The notes below the pieces were generated by a model, which had not been told where the DNA came from, did not search any database, and worked only from the letters and a program-made list of their open reading frames with translations. Below are positions 11,463-23,198 of a stretch of DNA of 64,000 nucleotides, one piece after another. The stretch is taken from NCBI RefSeq assembly GCF_032452875.1, contig NC_083868.1, positions 99,568,537 through 99,632,536 of the forward strand, in the 5' to 3' direction. The first letter of the stretch is position 1. Every line of letters begins with the position of its first letter. The translations under genes were made by a program, and so were the position numbers. This DNA is from Bos javanicus (Eukaryota > Chordata > Mammalia > Artiodactyla > Bovidae).

Positions 11463-11838
11463 CTGAACAGAAATGCGAATGAGAAGACCATGACACTTCA
11501 GAAAGTTCACTTTTAACCCTTTCATGTCCAACCTGAAATAGCCAATGTAAGCTGTGAGAAAGGCACAACCTAAAAGTTGTGAATTAAGTTTTGTTCGGGG
11601 ATCATACCGAGGATTATAGCCTAGGAGACAGCCTCTCAGATAGCTCTGAAAAACTGCTCCAAAGAAGGAAAAGAGGAGCCAGGATATAAAGGAATTTTTA
11701 GCTGGAATAAAACATGTAGTCAAATATCAAAAGATTATTGCTAATCACAAAGCATAGACATTTCAACTAATGAATTTAGTGCTTTTTTATGTATGAAAAG
11801 ATGCAAGACTATGGGCTTGTGGAAACTGTTCCTTAGCT

Positions 11839-12112
11839 GCTGCTGCTGCTAAGTCACTTCGGTCGTGTTGGACTCTATGTGACCCCATAGACGGCAGCCC
11901 ACCAGGGTCCCCTGTCCCTGGGATTTTCCAGGCAAGAACACTGGAGTGGGTTGCCATTTCCTTCTCCAATGCATGAAAAGTAAAAAGTCAAAGTAAAATC
12001 ACTCAGTCGTGTCCGACTCTTAGCGACCCCATGGACCACAGCCTACCAGGCTCCTCCATCCATGGGATTTTCCAGGCAAGAGTACTGGAGTGGGGTGCCA
12101 TTGCCTTCTCCG
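11839..12112 (-). mobile_element. BOV-A2 SINE, dimeric, with target-site duplication
   Basis: Full dimer in reverse orientation with GCTGCTGCTGCT at its left edge. An exact 11-bp direct repeat, gttccttagct, occurs at 11828-11838 and 12113-12123. Confidence 0.94.
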
Positions 12113-12140
12113 GTTCCTTAGCTATGCATCCAAATTATTG

Positions 12141-12263
12141 AGGGCTTCCCTTGTGGCTCAGCTGGTAAAGAATCCATCTCCAGTATTCTGGCCTGGAGAA
12201 TTCCATGGACTATACAGTCCATGGAGTCTCAAAGAGTTGGACACGACTGAGTGACTTTCACTC
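12141..12263 (+). mobile_element. Bov-tA SINE with internal deletion
   Basis: A sense head 'gggcttcccttgtggctcag' at 12142-12161 jumps from 'aagaatccatctcc' to 'agtattctggcctgg', so the B-box segment is missing, then continues to 'gacacgactgagtgac'. Confidence 0.88.
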
Positions 12264-12333
12264 ACTATCCAAAGTACAGATTCTTACTGTTTTTCTCTGT
12301 CCTGAACTCACCTCAGGGTACAACCTTGGGAGG

Positions 12334-12545
12334 GGCTTCCCAGGTGGCACAGTGGTAAGGAATCCACCTGCCAATGCGAGAGACTCAAGAGATGCAGGAG
12401 ACACAAGAAATGAGGTTTGGATCCCTGGGTCAGGAAGATTCTCTGGAGGAGGAAATGGCAACCCATTCCAATATTCTTGCCTGGAAAATCCCATGGACAG
12501 AGGAGCTTAGCAGGCTGCAATCCACTGGGTCACTAAAAGGTGTGT
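12334..12545 (+). mobile_element. Bov-tA SINE
   Basis: Full-length sense element from 'ggcttcccaggtggcacag' to 'ccactgggtcactaaaagg', running into a CA repeat at its 3' end. The long frames across it on both strands are SINE sequence. Confidence 0.9.
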
Positions 12546-12571
12546 ACACACACACACACACACACACACAC
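12546..12571. repeat. (CA)n microsatellite at a SINE tail
   Basis: About 13 CA units next to the Bov-tA 3' end. Confidence 0.95.
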
Positions 12572-13378
12572 TCATGGGTGTGTAGGGAGGGTAGGATGGG
12601 TAGGGAGGGAGCTGTATGTGCAGTAGCTGAAGGTTTGCTCCTGATAGGCAGGCAGCATTACTTGTTTAGTGAATTGCCAGGCAACAGTCCCTTTCCACAG
12701 AGGCAATAAAATATAGTGCAGTTGCTAGTGCAGAGTGGGGGCAACAAATCAGATCGCAATGTCTATTATTGGAAAAATAATTCTTTGTTAGATCGTTTAT
12801 GCTGGATTTGGGGTGAAACATATTTGCTCATGGGATAGAAGTCTCTAATACTGAAATATTGTTATTCATTTTAAGGATGCATTTTAAGAACTGTTTGCTA
12901 AAATAACTCATGAGTATTTTTCTAAAATCTATGGTGAACTGTAAAGACTGGGTCAATGAGAATGGAAGTAGGTTAGCTGGCCCTATTTTAATGTCTACAA
13001 TATTGAAGCATCAGATGAACAGAGGGAACAGTCAGGAATTTGCTCTTTGTGGACAACCCCTCTGAAGAAGGCACAACCCCTCATCATAGCTTCCTCTTTT
13101 ATGTAAGCTAGACCTTTAAAGAGGAGCCTTTCTTAAAATTCGTTCTTCCTTTGTTTTTTTCAGCATTGACACATTTTTATAAAGACAATTGTGAGACTGC
13201 AGTATGGGAACTGTATCTCAAAATGCAGTACTAAGGACCTAGTTTTTTTATGCAGAGATCTTTTGAGTACTCTAGGCTACTTTCACAGCAAATAAAATAT
13301 TTTTCAGTTATTCGTAATAAAGTAATACAAATAGTTCACTCAAATTATGACTGAAAAATTAGCTAGTATTTATTTTAT
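12572..13378. other. Unassigned intergenic sequence
   Basis: GTAGGGAGG-type direct repeats near 12582-12612. No gene or named repeat seen in the rest. Confidence 0.45.
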
Positions 13379-13570
13379 CACTCTCTATTGTGGCTCAGCT
13401 GGTAAAGAATCCGCCTGTAATGCAGGAGACCTGAGTTCGATACCTGGGTTGGGAAGATCCCCCTGGAGAAGGGAAAGGCTACCCACTCCAGTATTCTGGC
13501 CTGGAGAATTCCATGGACTATAAAGTCCATGGGATCACAAAGAGTCGGACACGACTGATTGACTTTCACA
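13379..13570 (+). mobile_element. Bov-tA SINE
   Basis: Sense Bov-tA with B box 'gagttcgatacctggg' near 13433. It ends against the edge of the LTR at 13572. Confidence 0.9.
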
Positions 13571-13571
13571 T

Positions 13572-13945
13572 TGTTAAAAAACCAAATTCAGTTGAGTCAA
13601 CTTGAAGATATAATTGGCTTTATTCAGTGATTCATGAGTTGGGCAGCATCCTGTCTAACAAATAGGAGGGATCTCCAGGGAACTGTATGCAATCAAAGTC
13701 TTTTATAGGCAGGAGGGTATGAAAAAGGAAGTTTCTGACAAAGAGTGGACTGTTTCAGGCACGGTTGCCATCCTTTAGGGAAAAGGAAGGAGTCTATCCA
13801 GCTGATTGATTAATTCTGATCAGGTAATCCCAGATTAACTGATGAAAGGTTGCATTCTTGGGAGAGGCTGAAAGTGAAGTTAGTTTAGGTCTTAAGCTTT
13901 GTTTCCTGTACTGGAGGAAGAGAATCCATCTGTGCCCTGTTATTC
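13572..13945 (-). mobile_element. Endogenous retrovirus LTR, no internal region seen
   Basis: On the minus strand there is an LTR layout: a TATA box TATAAAA at 13707-13701, an AATAAA signal at 13624-13619 about 80 nt downstream, and a terminal ...TTAACA ending at 13572. No gag, pol or env sequence adjoins, so it looks like a solo or truncated LTR. The 5' edge, near a poly-T tract at 13946-13965, is uncertain and the family was not identified. A 62-codon plus frame at 13858-14046 crosses it and is not a gene. Confidence 0.7.
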
Positions 13946-13965
13946 CTTTTTTTTTTTTTTTTTTT
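13946..13965. repeat. Poly-T tract
   Basis: About 20 T residues beside the LTR's outer edge. Confidence 0.9.
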
Positions 13966-14060
13966 AGGCACATGCTAGCTGTATTATTTTATTCTCACAA
14001 TCCCTATGAACTGGGTATTATCCTGTCAGTTCTTGCGCTGATTTAGCTGAGGCCTGGAAA
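13966..14060 (+). repeat. MIR-like fragment
   Basis: 'attctcacaatccctatgaactgggtattat' and 'gctgatttagctgaggcctgg' fit the MIR 3' core weakly. Confidence 0.45.
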
Positions 14061-16074
14061 GACTTCACCAACAAAACGCTTAATCATCATGCTCATCATT
14101 GGCATCACATGGTTTTCTGAAGGGGTAGAGTTCAGGGGAAAAAATGAATTAATAAATGTGTATATGATGATTTACTGTAACTAGAAGTGTCTTCAATGCA
14201 AAGTTTAAAATAGAGCTCCCTAACTTTGTAAAGACACGATTGAGTGGGAAAGGTATTTCTCATTTGGATAAGAGGATACTGCAGTTGTTCATGATGTGGT
14301 GAATGAATAGTCACAATGAAAGTGTCCTTATTGACAACCATCACAGTTTGCTGTAATAATTTTTTTTTCATTTTGGATCAGTTGTGCTAGTAAAGGATAT
14401 TTGTTCCACTTCAAGGACAGATGATGTATTAGCATTCCTGGCTTGCATTGACAGGGAAGGAGCTTTTCAGCTCTGACTGGCAAGTCAGAAACCACCAAGG
14501 AGACAGATAAAAATCATAGTTGGAACTTGAGAAAATATTTGTTTTGAATCTCAGTAATGTCTTTCTTTTACATTAGAAATTCAACTATTAAGTTTGAGTT
14601 GTTGCTCTTTTTCCTCAGGGCTTGTTGTATCCATCCTTCCTGAAATAACAGCAAAGGGATGCAAGAAAGCAAAGAAGCTCGAGGACAGCCATTGATTGCA
14701 GTTTTACAAAGTGAAAAACAAAGTGTGGGCTTAGGGAAAAAAGATACTTGAAAAGTTTACATCAATCTTTTTGACCCAGAGTAAGTAATTAGCAATTACT
14801 TTTTATTGCCTTTGTTAAAAGTTTTTTTTTTAATTACTTCAAAATTTCCTAAATTGCAAATGTTAAAAACTTAAGTGCAGTTGAATATCATATGTTTTAT
14901 GCTGGCTATATTTAAGAATAATTTAGGAAAGTATTATCAGAAGACTTGTTAAATTCTCCTATGGGCAAATATGAGTATCTAATCTCTATGGGAACCAGAA
15001 ATACTTCTGCTTTCTAGTGACAAATCTACAAAATAACATGTTTGAACAATTCTATGCTCTGCAGTCACCATGGAATACAACTCAAAACACAGTTTTGTCA
15101 TTTACTAAATATCTGCTTTTAGGAACAAAATGAAGGGTGAAAGTCTAAGTAGCTGATGCTTGGCCACATCCACACCTCAATTCTTTCCAGCATCTTAATG
15201 AAAAACAGTTGTCTTGTGACCTGGAAGAAGAGGTGAGTGATGTTAAAACTCAGGCTGGCACTGTAATACTCTGGGTGGAGAGAGGATACTCTGCTATGAA
15301 GTAGGAAGTTGTTGAAGGACCTTATATTTATAAAACAGCACACTTCAAAAATACTATTTGAAGTATGTGTACTGACAGCGTACATTTGAAAGAGGTTCCA
15401 TTTTTGTTTTTTTCAGTCCAGTGGAATATTAAGGACCTATCATTTTATAGAAAACCCAATACTTTTTCTCTAAAAAGCAGGATAAAGGAAGCATTTTCCA
15501 TCTAATATTTGGTGTCTTCTTAATCATTAACCTCTTCTAAAGCTTAAGAGTTCATGTTTACTCTGTAAAGCTGCAAAAAAAGTTTGTGTTTGTCACTAAC
15601 ATTTTAATTTGTTAATAATCTAAAAAATAAAATTTGATTATATCCTAAATGTTAATTTAGTAGAAAGGAAGATATATGTAAAATGAATGATTTACACATG
15701 AATAAATAAGAATAAATGCAGAGACTTGGGAAAGTTACCAGAAGTTTCACCATGATGCACCCTGTACATCTTACTTATTAGTATGTGCCTGAATCAACCC
15801 TATGTGTAGCTGTAAAAATGAAGAGTGATTACACTTAAAATGTCAAATAAATTGCAATAAGTTTAATGCTGTTTTCTGTTTCTGGAAATTTCTTTCATGT
15901 TCCTCCCAACCTCCAGCCTACTGGAAAGAATTCATATCTTACAGCACTAGTTCATAATTTCTCATTTATATCATTTTATTTTGGGAGATTTTAGCAGCGA
16001 AATATATTTAAAATTTTACCTCCATGAGGTAAAATCTAGTCTTGATTATAATATGTTGGTTTAGAAAGCTTGTT
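14061..16074. other. Unassigned intergenic sequence
   Basis: About 2 kb of mostly AT-rich sequence. No repeat that I can name confidently and no frame with domain features. Confidence 0.45.
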
Positions 16075-16325
16075 GGATTTTAATTTTTTTTAATTTATTT
16101 TTGATAGTCGCTTTATAATTTTGTATTTATTTCTGCCTTACAACAGCATGAACCAGCCATTTTGTTTTGTTTAGGCACTAAGTCGTGTCCACCTCTTCTG
16201 TGATCCCATGGACAGACCCCCCACCCTGGCCCCAATTCCACCCCTCTAGGTTGTCACAGAGCACCAAACTGACCTCCCTGTGCTCTATAGTAGCTTCCCA
16301 TGAGCTAGCTATTTTTACACATGTG
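16075..16325 (-). mobile_element. L1 3' UTR fragment, interrupted by a Bov-tA piece
   Basis: Antisense of a ruminant L1 3' end: 'tttctgccttacaacagcatgaaccagcc' block at about 16129-16158, then 'ggttgtcacagagcacc' through 'agctagctattttta' at 16249-16315. A short Bov-tA-like piece ('ggcactaagtcgtgtcc', 'gatcccatggaca') at about 16173-16215 splits it. Confidence 0.7.
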
Positions 16326-16333
16326 GACTTTAA

Positions 16334-16430
16334 TTTTATTTATTTATTTATTTATTTTAAATTTTATTTTATTTTTAAACTTTACATACTTGTATTAGTT
16401 TTGCCAAATATCAAAATGAATCCATCACAG
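16334..16430 (-). mobile_element. L1_BT-like 3' tail fragment with (TTTA)n
   Basis: A (TTTA)n tract at 16334-16358 precedes the antisense of the ruminant L1 terminus ('acttgtattagttttgcc', 'aaatgaatccatcacag'). Only about 70 bp of the element is present. Confidence 0.75.
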
Positions 16431-17003
16431 GTTTTAATTACAAGGGCAATATATAACTTTACCAGAAGTGTTGCATAATAGTAGTGATAGCAAACATCCA
16501 TGTCGCTACTTCAAATGGGAATGAATTTAAAATGTCAGCATTCAAAAAAGTCAATGACTCTTTTGTTTCTCCTTTTCGTTTTGCAAAAGTTAAGGTGCCA
16601 GTATCCACATTTTTATGCTCTGTAAGATATCTTCCCTATTTTTTTCATATTTATCCTATTTTAATCTCCTCTTTTTCATTGGAATATGAGTGTGTTATTC
16701 ATTTCAAATGAGTCAATACTCAGTGAAGGGAGGAAAATGAGAAGTAGGAAATAATAAAGAAGAAAAGAAGCAAAAAATACTGGCAGCCATTCATAAAAAA
16801 AATGCCCACAGTATAATCAGTATGGTCAAAGTAGTCCCCACTCCTGTGAAAAACAGCACCAATAAGGTTTTAGATCACAGCCTTCCAGACATTTCCCACG
16901 TACTGTATTTATAAATGTATACATAGACTTTCTCTAATTAGACATATTTCTCTATATATTTATGCCTTTTGACGTAGTATATTGTGGGTATTATTTAATG
17001 TTA
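16431..17003. other. Unassigned intergenic sequence
   Basis: No recognisable feature. The short plus frames at 16484-16711 have no family signature. Confidence 0.45.
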
Positions 17004-17018
17004 ATATATAGTGATCTA

Positions 17019-17229
17019 CACCAGTCCAGGTTTGATGCATGAGACTAGGTGCTCAGGGCTGATGCATTGGGATGACCTTGAGGGATGGGATGGGGAGGGA
17101 GATGGGAGAGGGGTTCAGGATGGGGAACACATGTACACCCATGGCTGACTGATGTCAGTGTATGGCAAAAACCACTACAATATTGTAAAGTAATTAGCCT
17201 CCAATTAAAATAAAAAGAAATATATATAT
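17019..17229 (+). mobile_element. L1 3'-UTR-only insertion with target-site duplication
   Basis: A severely 5'-truncated ruminant L1 made only of the 3' UTR ('cagtccaggtttgatgcatg' to 'ccaattaaaataaaaag' plus an AT-rich tail). An exact 15-bp direct repeat, atatatagtgatcta, lies at 17004-17018 and 17230-17244, which supports a retrotransposition event. Confidence 0.88.
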
Positions 17230-17469
17230 ATATATAGTGATCTAAATGGCCATTTTATTAATAAATTGCTGAATATATACAATACATTATTTAACCAGGC
17301 CCTTCTTAATAGATGTCTGTACAATTTTTTCAATTACTTTTCTATTGAGAACAATGAATGAACCTACTTTTACATACATTTGGCCCAACCACCTAAATAG
17401 TTTCTTAAGTTTTAAATTTAGTTTTTAAATTAAGTTTTTTAAAGTATGAAATTAAAATTTTTAAAAGTG

Positions 17470-17637
17470 TATGCACCAGGAACTCAGCTCAGTGCTCTGT
17501 GAATACTTAGTTGGGTAGGATGGGGGAGCAGAGGGAGGTTTAAGAGGGAGTGGATACATGTATACATATAGCTGATTCACTTTGTTGTACAGTAAAATCT
17601 AATGCAACATTGTAAAGCAATTATATACCAAAAAAAG
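17470..17637 (+). mobile_element. L1 3' end fragment, older
   Basis: 'ctcagtgctctgtgaatac', 'gatacatgtatacatatagctgattcac' region and 'attgtaaagcaattatat' match the ruminant L1 3' terminus. Confidence 0.75.
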
Positions 17638-17639
17638 TA

Positions 17640-18115
17640 CAGATGATCCCCAAGTTATAGTAGTTTAAACTTATTTTTTTATTTTTACGATGGTACAAAA
17701 GCTATATGCATTTTGTAGAAACTGTACTTTGAAGTTTTGCATTTTGGTCTTTTTCTGGGTTAGCAGTATGCAGCGTGATAGTCTCTTGTGATGCCTGGCA
17801 ACAGCGGCAGCCACAGTTCCTAGTAAGCCATGGGATCATGAGGGTAAACAACACCTTACAACCACTCTGTTTTCCATTTTCAGTACAGTATTCGATAACT
17901 TACATGAGATACTCAACGCTTCATTATAAAATAAGCTTCATGTTAGACAATTTTACCCCTTTCCCAACTAATTCAAGTGTTTAAGCATGTTTAAAGTAGG
18001 CTAGGCCATGACATTCAGTAGTTTAGGTGTAAACAAATTTTCAACTTACAGTATTTTCAACTTACGATGGGTTTATGGTGATGTAACCCTATCGTAGTAA
18101 GTTGAGAAAGATCTG
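17640..18115. mobile_element. Tc1/mariner (Tigger-like) non-autonomous element
   Basis: Terminal inverted repeats: the left end cagatgatccccaagttata and the right end, whose reverse complement begins cagatctttctcaacttac. TA dinucleotides flank it at 17638-17639 and 18116-18117, the usual Tc1/mariner target duplication. At 476 bp it cannot hold an intact transposase. The 69-codon frame at 17775-17984 is not recognisable. The subfamily was not named. Confidence 0.78.
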
Positions 18116-18117
18116 TA

Positions 18118-19361
18118 TATACATCTCAGTCTTTCTGAAAGTCTATGCTAATTTGCACCTTTACCATTAGTGAAGAGAATTTGTTTATACATATCTTTAG
18201 CATCACTAAAATTTATTTATCTTTTTATTACTACTAGTAGATCTCTTTGTAGAAGTCTGGGAAAGTAGGAAAAGAAAAATGTCCACAAAACCATTGTGAT
18301 CCTTCAGTCTATTTGTTTAGGACTGAATTCATGACGTACATCAGCTTTCAGTTTATATATTTACTATATCCTAGGGAAGTTCTTCAGCCACTTCAAAGTT
18401 TAATCTTAATTTCTATTTGTCTACATCCTTTCATATGTGATTTGGACAAGGGCAAGCTATGAATATAATCAAAGAAATTTCTCTTCCCTTGATTTGTTTC
18501 ATAGTTCTTATTTTAATAGCAGGAGATAGTTAAGAAATAATGATTCAGCTATTTTCTACAGATTTCACAGTTCTATATTAAATAAAGAAAATGTGAATTC
18601 CTGGGTGGTATGGTATTTGTGAAGTATTTAAGGTCAGTTTTCATGGAAGGCCTGGACACATCCACACCCTAAAGCTCATAGAATACCATGTTTCAGAATC
18701 TGCTAGTTTGGTGATTTGCCAAATGAGATTTAAGCATCACTGTGTGAGTTGCAGGTTCATTTAGTGTTAGAATATTTTATAGTAAAGATTAACTGTTGAC
18801 TAAAATGGCAGCAATGTTTTTTCTGTTAGGCAGAGTAATGAAGGGGAGCCTTGATGGATAAAATCTTGCCTATCTCATGATCTGGATTATGAATGTGAAA
18901 GGATACTACTAAAACCAAAAGCATAAAAAAGCAATATGATGTTCTACTTTTTAATTTGTTTACTTAATGAATCATAGTGATGAATTTTCTAATGCTGAAC
19001 CATGAGATGGATTTTAAAATATAGAGATAAAAAATGGAAAATATAATATGCATGGAATGTATTTAAGTTATGAGTAGTTACTCCTGAACCAAGGAAAATG
19101 CTGTCTGAGAATATTTAGCCAGGATATAAAACATTAAAAATATGAAACTGTTATTAAAAACCAAAGCATTGGCTGTTGGCAAGGGTGGGGATTGGCTCAG
19201 AATGAAGGGGTGGGGACAAGTAGAAATGTTTCCTCTGAAAGGGAGTGAGGCGGAAGCAGGGGCAGGAGATGGTGGGCAAATAAAATATTAATTTTTATGT
19301 GTTAGGAAAGACATATACAAGGCTGTGATCCATGTGATCATTTTGGTTAGCTTTCCATGAT
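18118..19361. other. Unassigned intergenic sequence
   Basis: AT-rich with a slightly GC-richer block at about 19170-19280. No repeat or exon recognised. Confidence 0.45.
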
Positions 19362-19665
19362 TGTGGTTGAACAGTTCTAAGAAGACCTATAAGACCTCCT
19401 AGAACTAACACCCCATGTCCTTTTCATCATGGGGACTGGAATGCAAAAGTAGGAAGTCAAGAGATACCTGGAGTGATGAGCAAGTTTGGCCTTGGAGTAC
19501 AAAATTAAGCAGGCAAAAGTCAGCAGAGTTTTGCCAAGAGAATGCACTGATCATAGCAAACACCCTCTTGCAACAATATAAGAGAACTCTACATAGGGAC
19601 ATCACCAGATGATCAATACAGAAATCAGATTGATTATATTCTTTGCAGGTGAAGATACATGCGTG

Positions 19666-19850
19666 GATGCTAAGTTGCTTCAGTCATGTCTGACTCTTTG
19701 CAACCCTATGGACAGTAGCACACCAGGCTCTGCTGTCATGGGATTCTCTAGGCAAGAATACTAGAGTGAGTTACCATTTCCTTCTCCAGGGGATCTTCCC
19801 AACTCAGGGATCAAACCCACATCTCTTACATCTCATGCTTTATACAGTCA
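19666..19850 (-). mobile_element. Bov-tA SINE inside BovB
   Basis: A reverse-oriented Bov-tA from 'gctaagttgcttcagtcatg' to 'catctcatgctt'. BovB coding sequence resumes immediately after it at 'tatacagtcag'. Confidence 0.87.
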
Positions 19851-20033
19851 GAGAAAAACAAGACCTGGAGCTGACTGTGACTCAGAACATCACCTTCTTT
19901 TTGCAAAATTCAGGCTTAGATCTAAGAAAGTAGGGAAAACAACTAGATATTCAGGTATGACCTAAATCAAGTCCTTATGATTATACAGTAGAGGTGACAA
20001 ATAGATTCAAAGGATTAGATCTGGTAGACAGAG

Positions 20034-20937
20034 TGCCACCATGCTTATTTAACTTATATGCAGAGTACATCATGAGAAACACTGGGCTGAAAGAAGCACA
20101 AGCTGGAATCAAGATTGCCAGGAGAAATATCAATAACCTCAGATGTGCAGATGACTCCACCCTTATGGCAAAAAGTGAAGAAGAACTAAAGAGCCTCTTA
20201 ATGAAAGTGAAAAAGGAGAGTGAAAAAGTTGGCTTAAAGCTCAACATTCAGAAAACTAAGATCATGGCATCTGGTCCCATCACTTCATGGGAAATAGATG
20301 GGGAAACAGTGGAAACAGTGTCAGACTTTATTTTTCTGGGCTCCAAAATCACTACAGATGGTGACTGCAGCCATGAAATTAAAAGACGCTTACTTCTTGG
20401 AAGAAAAGTAATGACCAACCTAGACAGCATATTAAAAAGTAGAGACGTTACCTTGCCAACAAAGGTCCGTCTAATCAAGGCTATGGTTTTTCCAGTAGTC
20501 ATGTATGGATGTGAGTGTTGGACCATAAAGAAAGCTGAGTGCTGAAGAATTGATGCTTTTGAACTATGGTATTGCAGAAGACTCTTGAGAGTCCCTTGGA
20601 CAGCAAGGAGATCCAACCAGTCCATTCTAAAGGAAATCAGTTCTGAATGTTCATTGGAATGACTAATGTTGAAACTGAAACTCTAATACTTTGGCCACCT
20701 GATGCAAAGAGCTGACTCATTTGAAAAGACCCTGATGCTGGGAAAGATTGAGGGCAGGAGGAGAAGGGAACGACAGAGGATGAGATGGTTGGATGGCATC
20801 ACCGACTCAATGGACATGAGTTTGAGTAAACTCCAGGAGTTGTTGATGGATAGGGAGGCCTGGTGTGCTGCAGTCTATGTGGTTGCAAAGAGTCAGACAC
20901 GACTGAGGACTGAGCAACTGAACTGAATTGAACTGAA
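20034..20937 (+). mobile_element. Second BovB, inserted into the first
   Basis: A 5'-truncated BovB starting in the reverse-transcriptase region and ending in 'gaactgaattgaactgaa'. The host BovB stops at 'agacagagtgcc' (to 20033) and resumes at 'aactacggaggg' (from 20939), with only a few bases lost. A 183-codon frame is open from 19994 to 20545. Its polymerase box reads CADD instead of YADD (near 20145-20156), and it ends at a premature stop, so it is not active. The rest of the RT tail continues out of frame. Confidence 0.88.
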
Positions 20938-22910
20938 TAACTACGGAGGGAGCAGATGCTGTAATATTGTGTAAAAGGTGATGACCAACACCATCCCCAG
21001 GAAAAGGAAGTGCAAAAAGGCAAAGTGGTTGTCTGAGGAGACCTTACAAATACCTGACAAAAGAAGAGAAATAAAAGGCAAAGGAGAAAGGGAAAGATAT
21101 ATCCAACTGAATGCAGAGTTCCAGGGAAGAGCAAACCAAGATTAAAAAAAAAAAAAACCCTTCTAAAGTGGACAATGCAAGGAAATAGAGGAAAACAATA
21201 GAATGGGAAAGACTAGACTTCTCTTCAAGAAAATTAGAGATACCAAAGGAACATTTCATGCAAAAATGGGCACAATGAAGGACAGAAACAGTGAGGACCT
21301 AAGGGAAGCAGAAAATATTAAGAAGAGGTGGCAAGAATGCACAGAAGAGCTCTACAAAAACAGTTCTTAATGACTTAGATAACCACTAAGGTGCGGTTGC
21401 TCGTGTACAGCCAGCCATCCTGGAGTGTGAGGTCAAGTGGGCCTTAGGAAGCATCACTATGAAGAAAGCTAGTGGAGGTAGTGGAATTCTAACTGAGTTG
21501 TTTAAAATCCTAAAAGACGATGCTGTTAAAGCAGCAAATTTGGAAAACTCAGCAGTGACCACAGGACTGGAAAAGGTCAGTTTTCATTCCAATCCCAAAG
21601 AAGGGCAATGCAAAAGAATGTTCAAACTACTGTACAATTGTACTCATTTTACATGGTAGCAAGGTAATGATAAAAATCCTTCAAGCTAGGCCACAGCAGT
21701 ATGTGAATTGAGAACTTCCAGATGCACAAGCTGGATTTAGAAAAGGCAGAGGAACCAGAGATCAAATTGCCAACATTCGCTGGATCATAGAAAAAAACAA
21801 GAGAATGCCAGAAAAAAAAAAAAAAAAAAAAATTCTGTTTCTGCTTCATTGACTACACTAAAGCCTTTGTGTGGATCACAACAAACTATGGAAAATTCTT
21901 AAAGAGATGGGAATACCAGACCACCTTACATGCCTCCTGAGAAACTTGTATGCAGGACAAGAAGCAACAATTAGAACCAGACATGGAACAATGGACTGGT
22001 TCAAAATTGGGAAAGGAGTATGTCAAGGCTGTATATTGTTACCCTGCACTTGACTTATATACAGAGTACATCACGCAAAATCACGATCTGGTATCAAGAT
22101 TGCCGGGAGACATATTAATACCCTCACGTATGCAGATGACACCACTCTAATGGCAGAAAGAGAAGAGGAACTAAAGAGCCTCTTGATACAGGTGAAAGAA
22201 GATAGTGAAAAAGCTAGCTTAAAACTCAACATTCAAAAAACGAAGATCATGGCATCTGATCCCATCACTCTATGGCAAATAGATGGGGAAAAGTTGGAAA
22301 CAGTGACAGATCTGATTTTCTTATGCTCTGACATCACCATGAATGGTGACTTCAGCCACAAAATTAAAAGATGCTTGTTCCTTGGAAGGCAAGCTATGAC
22401 AAACCTACACAGCATATTAAAAAGCAGAGACATCACTTTGCTGACAAATGGCCATATAGCGAAAGCTCTGGTTTTTTCAGTAGTCTTGTATAGATGTTAG
22501 AGTTGGACCATAAAGAAGGCTGAGCACTGAAGAATTGATGCTTTCAAGTTGTGCTGCTGAAAAAGACTCTTGAGAGTCCCTTGGACTGCAAGGAGATCCA
22601 ACCAGTCCATCCTAAGGAAATCAACCCTATTCATTGGAAAGACTGATGCTAAAGCTGAAGCTCCAATACTTTGGCCACCTGATGCAAAGAGTTGGCTCAT
22701 CAGAAAAGACCCTGATGCTGGGAAAGATTGAGGACAGGAGGAGTAGGGGGCGACAGAGGATGGGGTGGTTGGATGGAATCACTGACTCAATGGACATGAG
22801 TTTGAGCAAACTCCGACAGATAGTGAAGGACAGGGAAGCCTGGTTTGCTGCAGTCCATGGGGTTGCAAAGAGTCATACACGACTTAGCAATTGAACAACA
22901 GACACATAAA

Positions 22911-23187
22911 TTAAAGTATTATTCTTACATTCATAAGGTAATATTTAGAGGTATGGAGATTCATCAAACACCATTAATTTAATGATTAATGTTTGCCATA
23001 AAAAGGCCTAATATGATTAGCAAAAATACATAGAGAGATAAAAATAGAAAAATTAATAAATAGTAGAAGCATAAAAAATTAATAAATATTAAATATGATG
23101 AGACTAAAAGTCTATTAATCTTCACAATAAATTCCCTATCATGAAACAGTGAATATCAAATTGAATTTTAAAATATATACTGATGTA
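22911..23187. other. AT-rich spacer
   Basis: A/T-rich sequence with ATTAATAAAT-type repetition near 23050-23095. No gene seen. Confidence 0.5.
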
Positions 23188-23198
23188 TACTGATATAT

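Larger units (their letters stand above)
19362..22895 (+). mobile_element. Old BovB LINE, endonuclease to 3' end, split twice
   Basis: A long BovB (RTE clade) copy in three blocks: about 19362-19665, 19851-20033 and 20938-22895. Block one carries part of the APE-type endonuclease with a readable G-D-W-N motif near 19432. The last block carries the reverse-transcriptase region with a YADD box near 22129-22140. The blocks are collinear, so two later insertions split one element. Inactivating damage includes frameshifts, stops, a short deletion near 21530 and expanded A tracts at 21145-21157 and 21812-21830. Confidence 0.88.

Noticed and set aside
12205..12709. Overlapping 101- and 111-codon plus frames
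   Set aside because: They cross a Bov-tA SINE and a CA repeat. The GFPGGTVV-type peptide is a standard SINE translation.
19994..20545. 183-codon plus frame as a host gene
   Set aside because: It is BovB reverse-transcriptase sequence; the first residues come from the older BovB across the insertion point.
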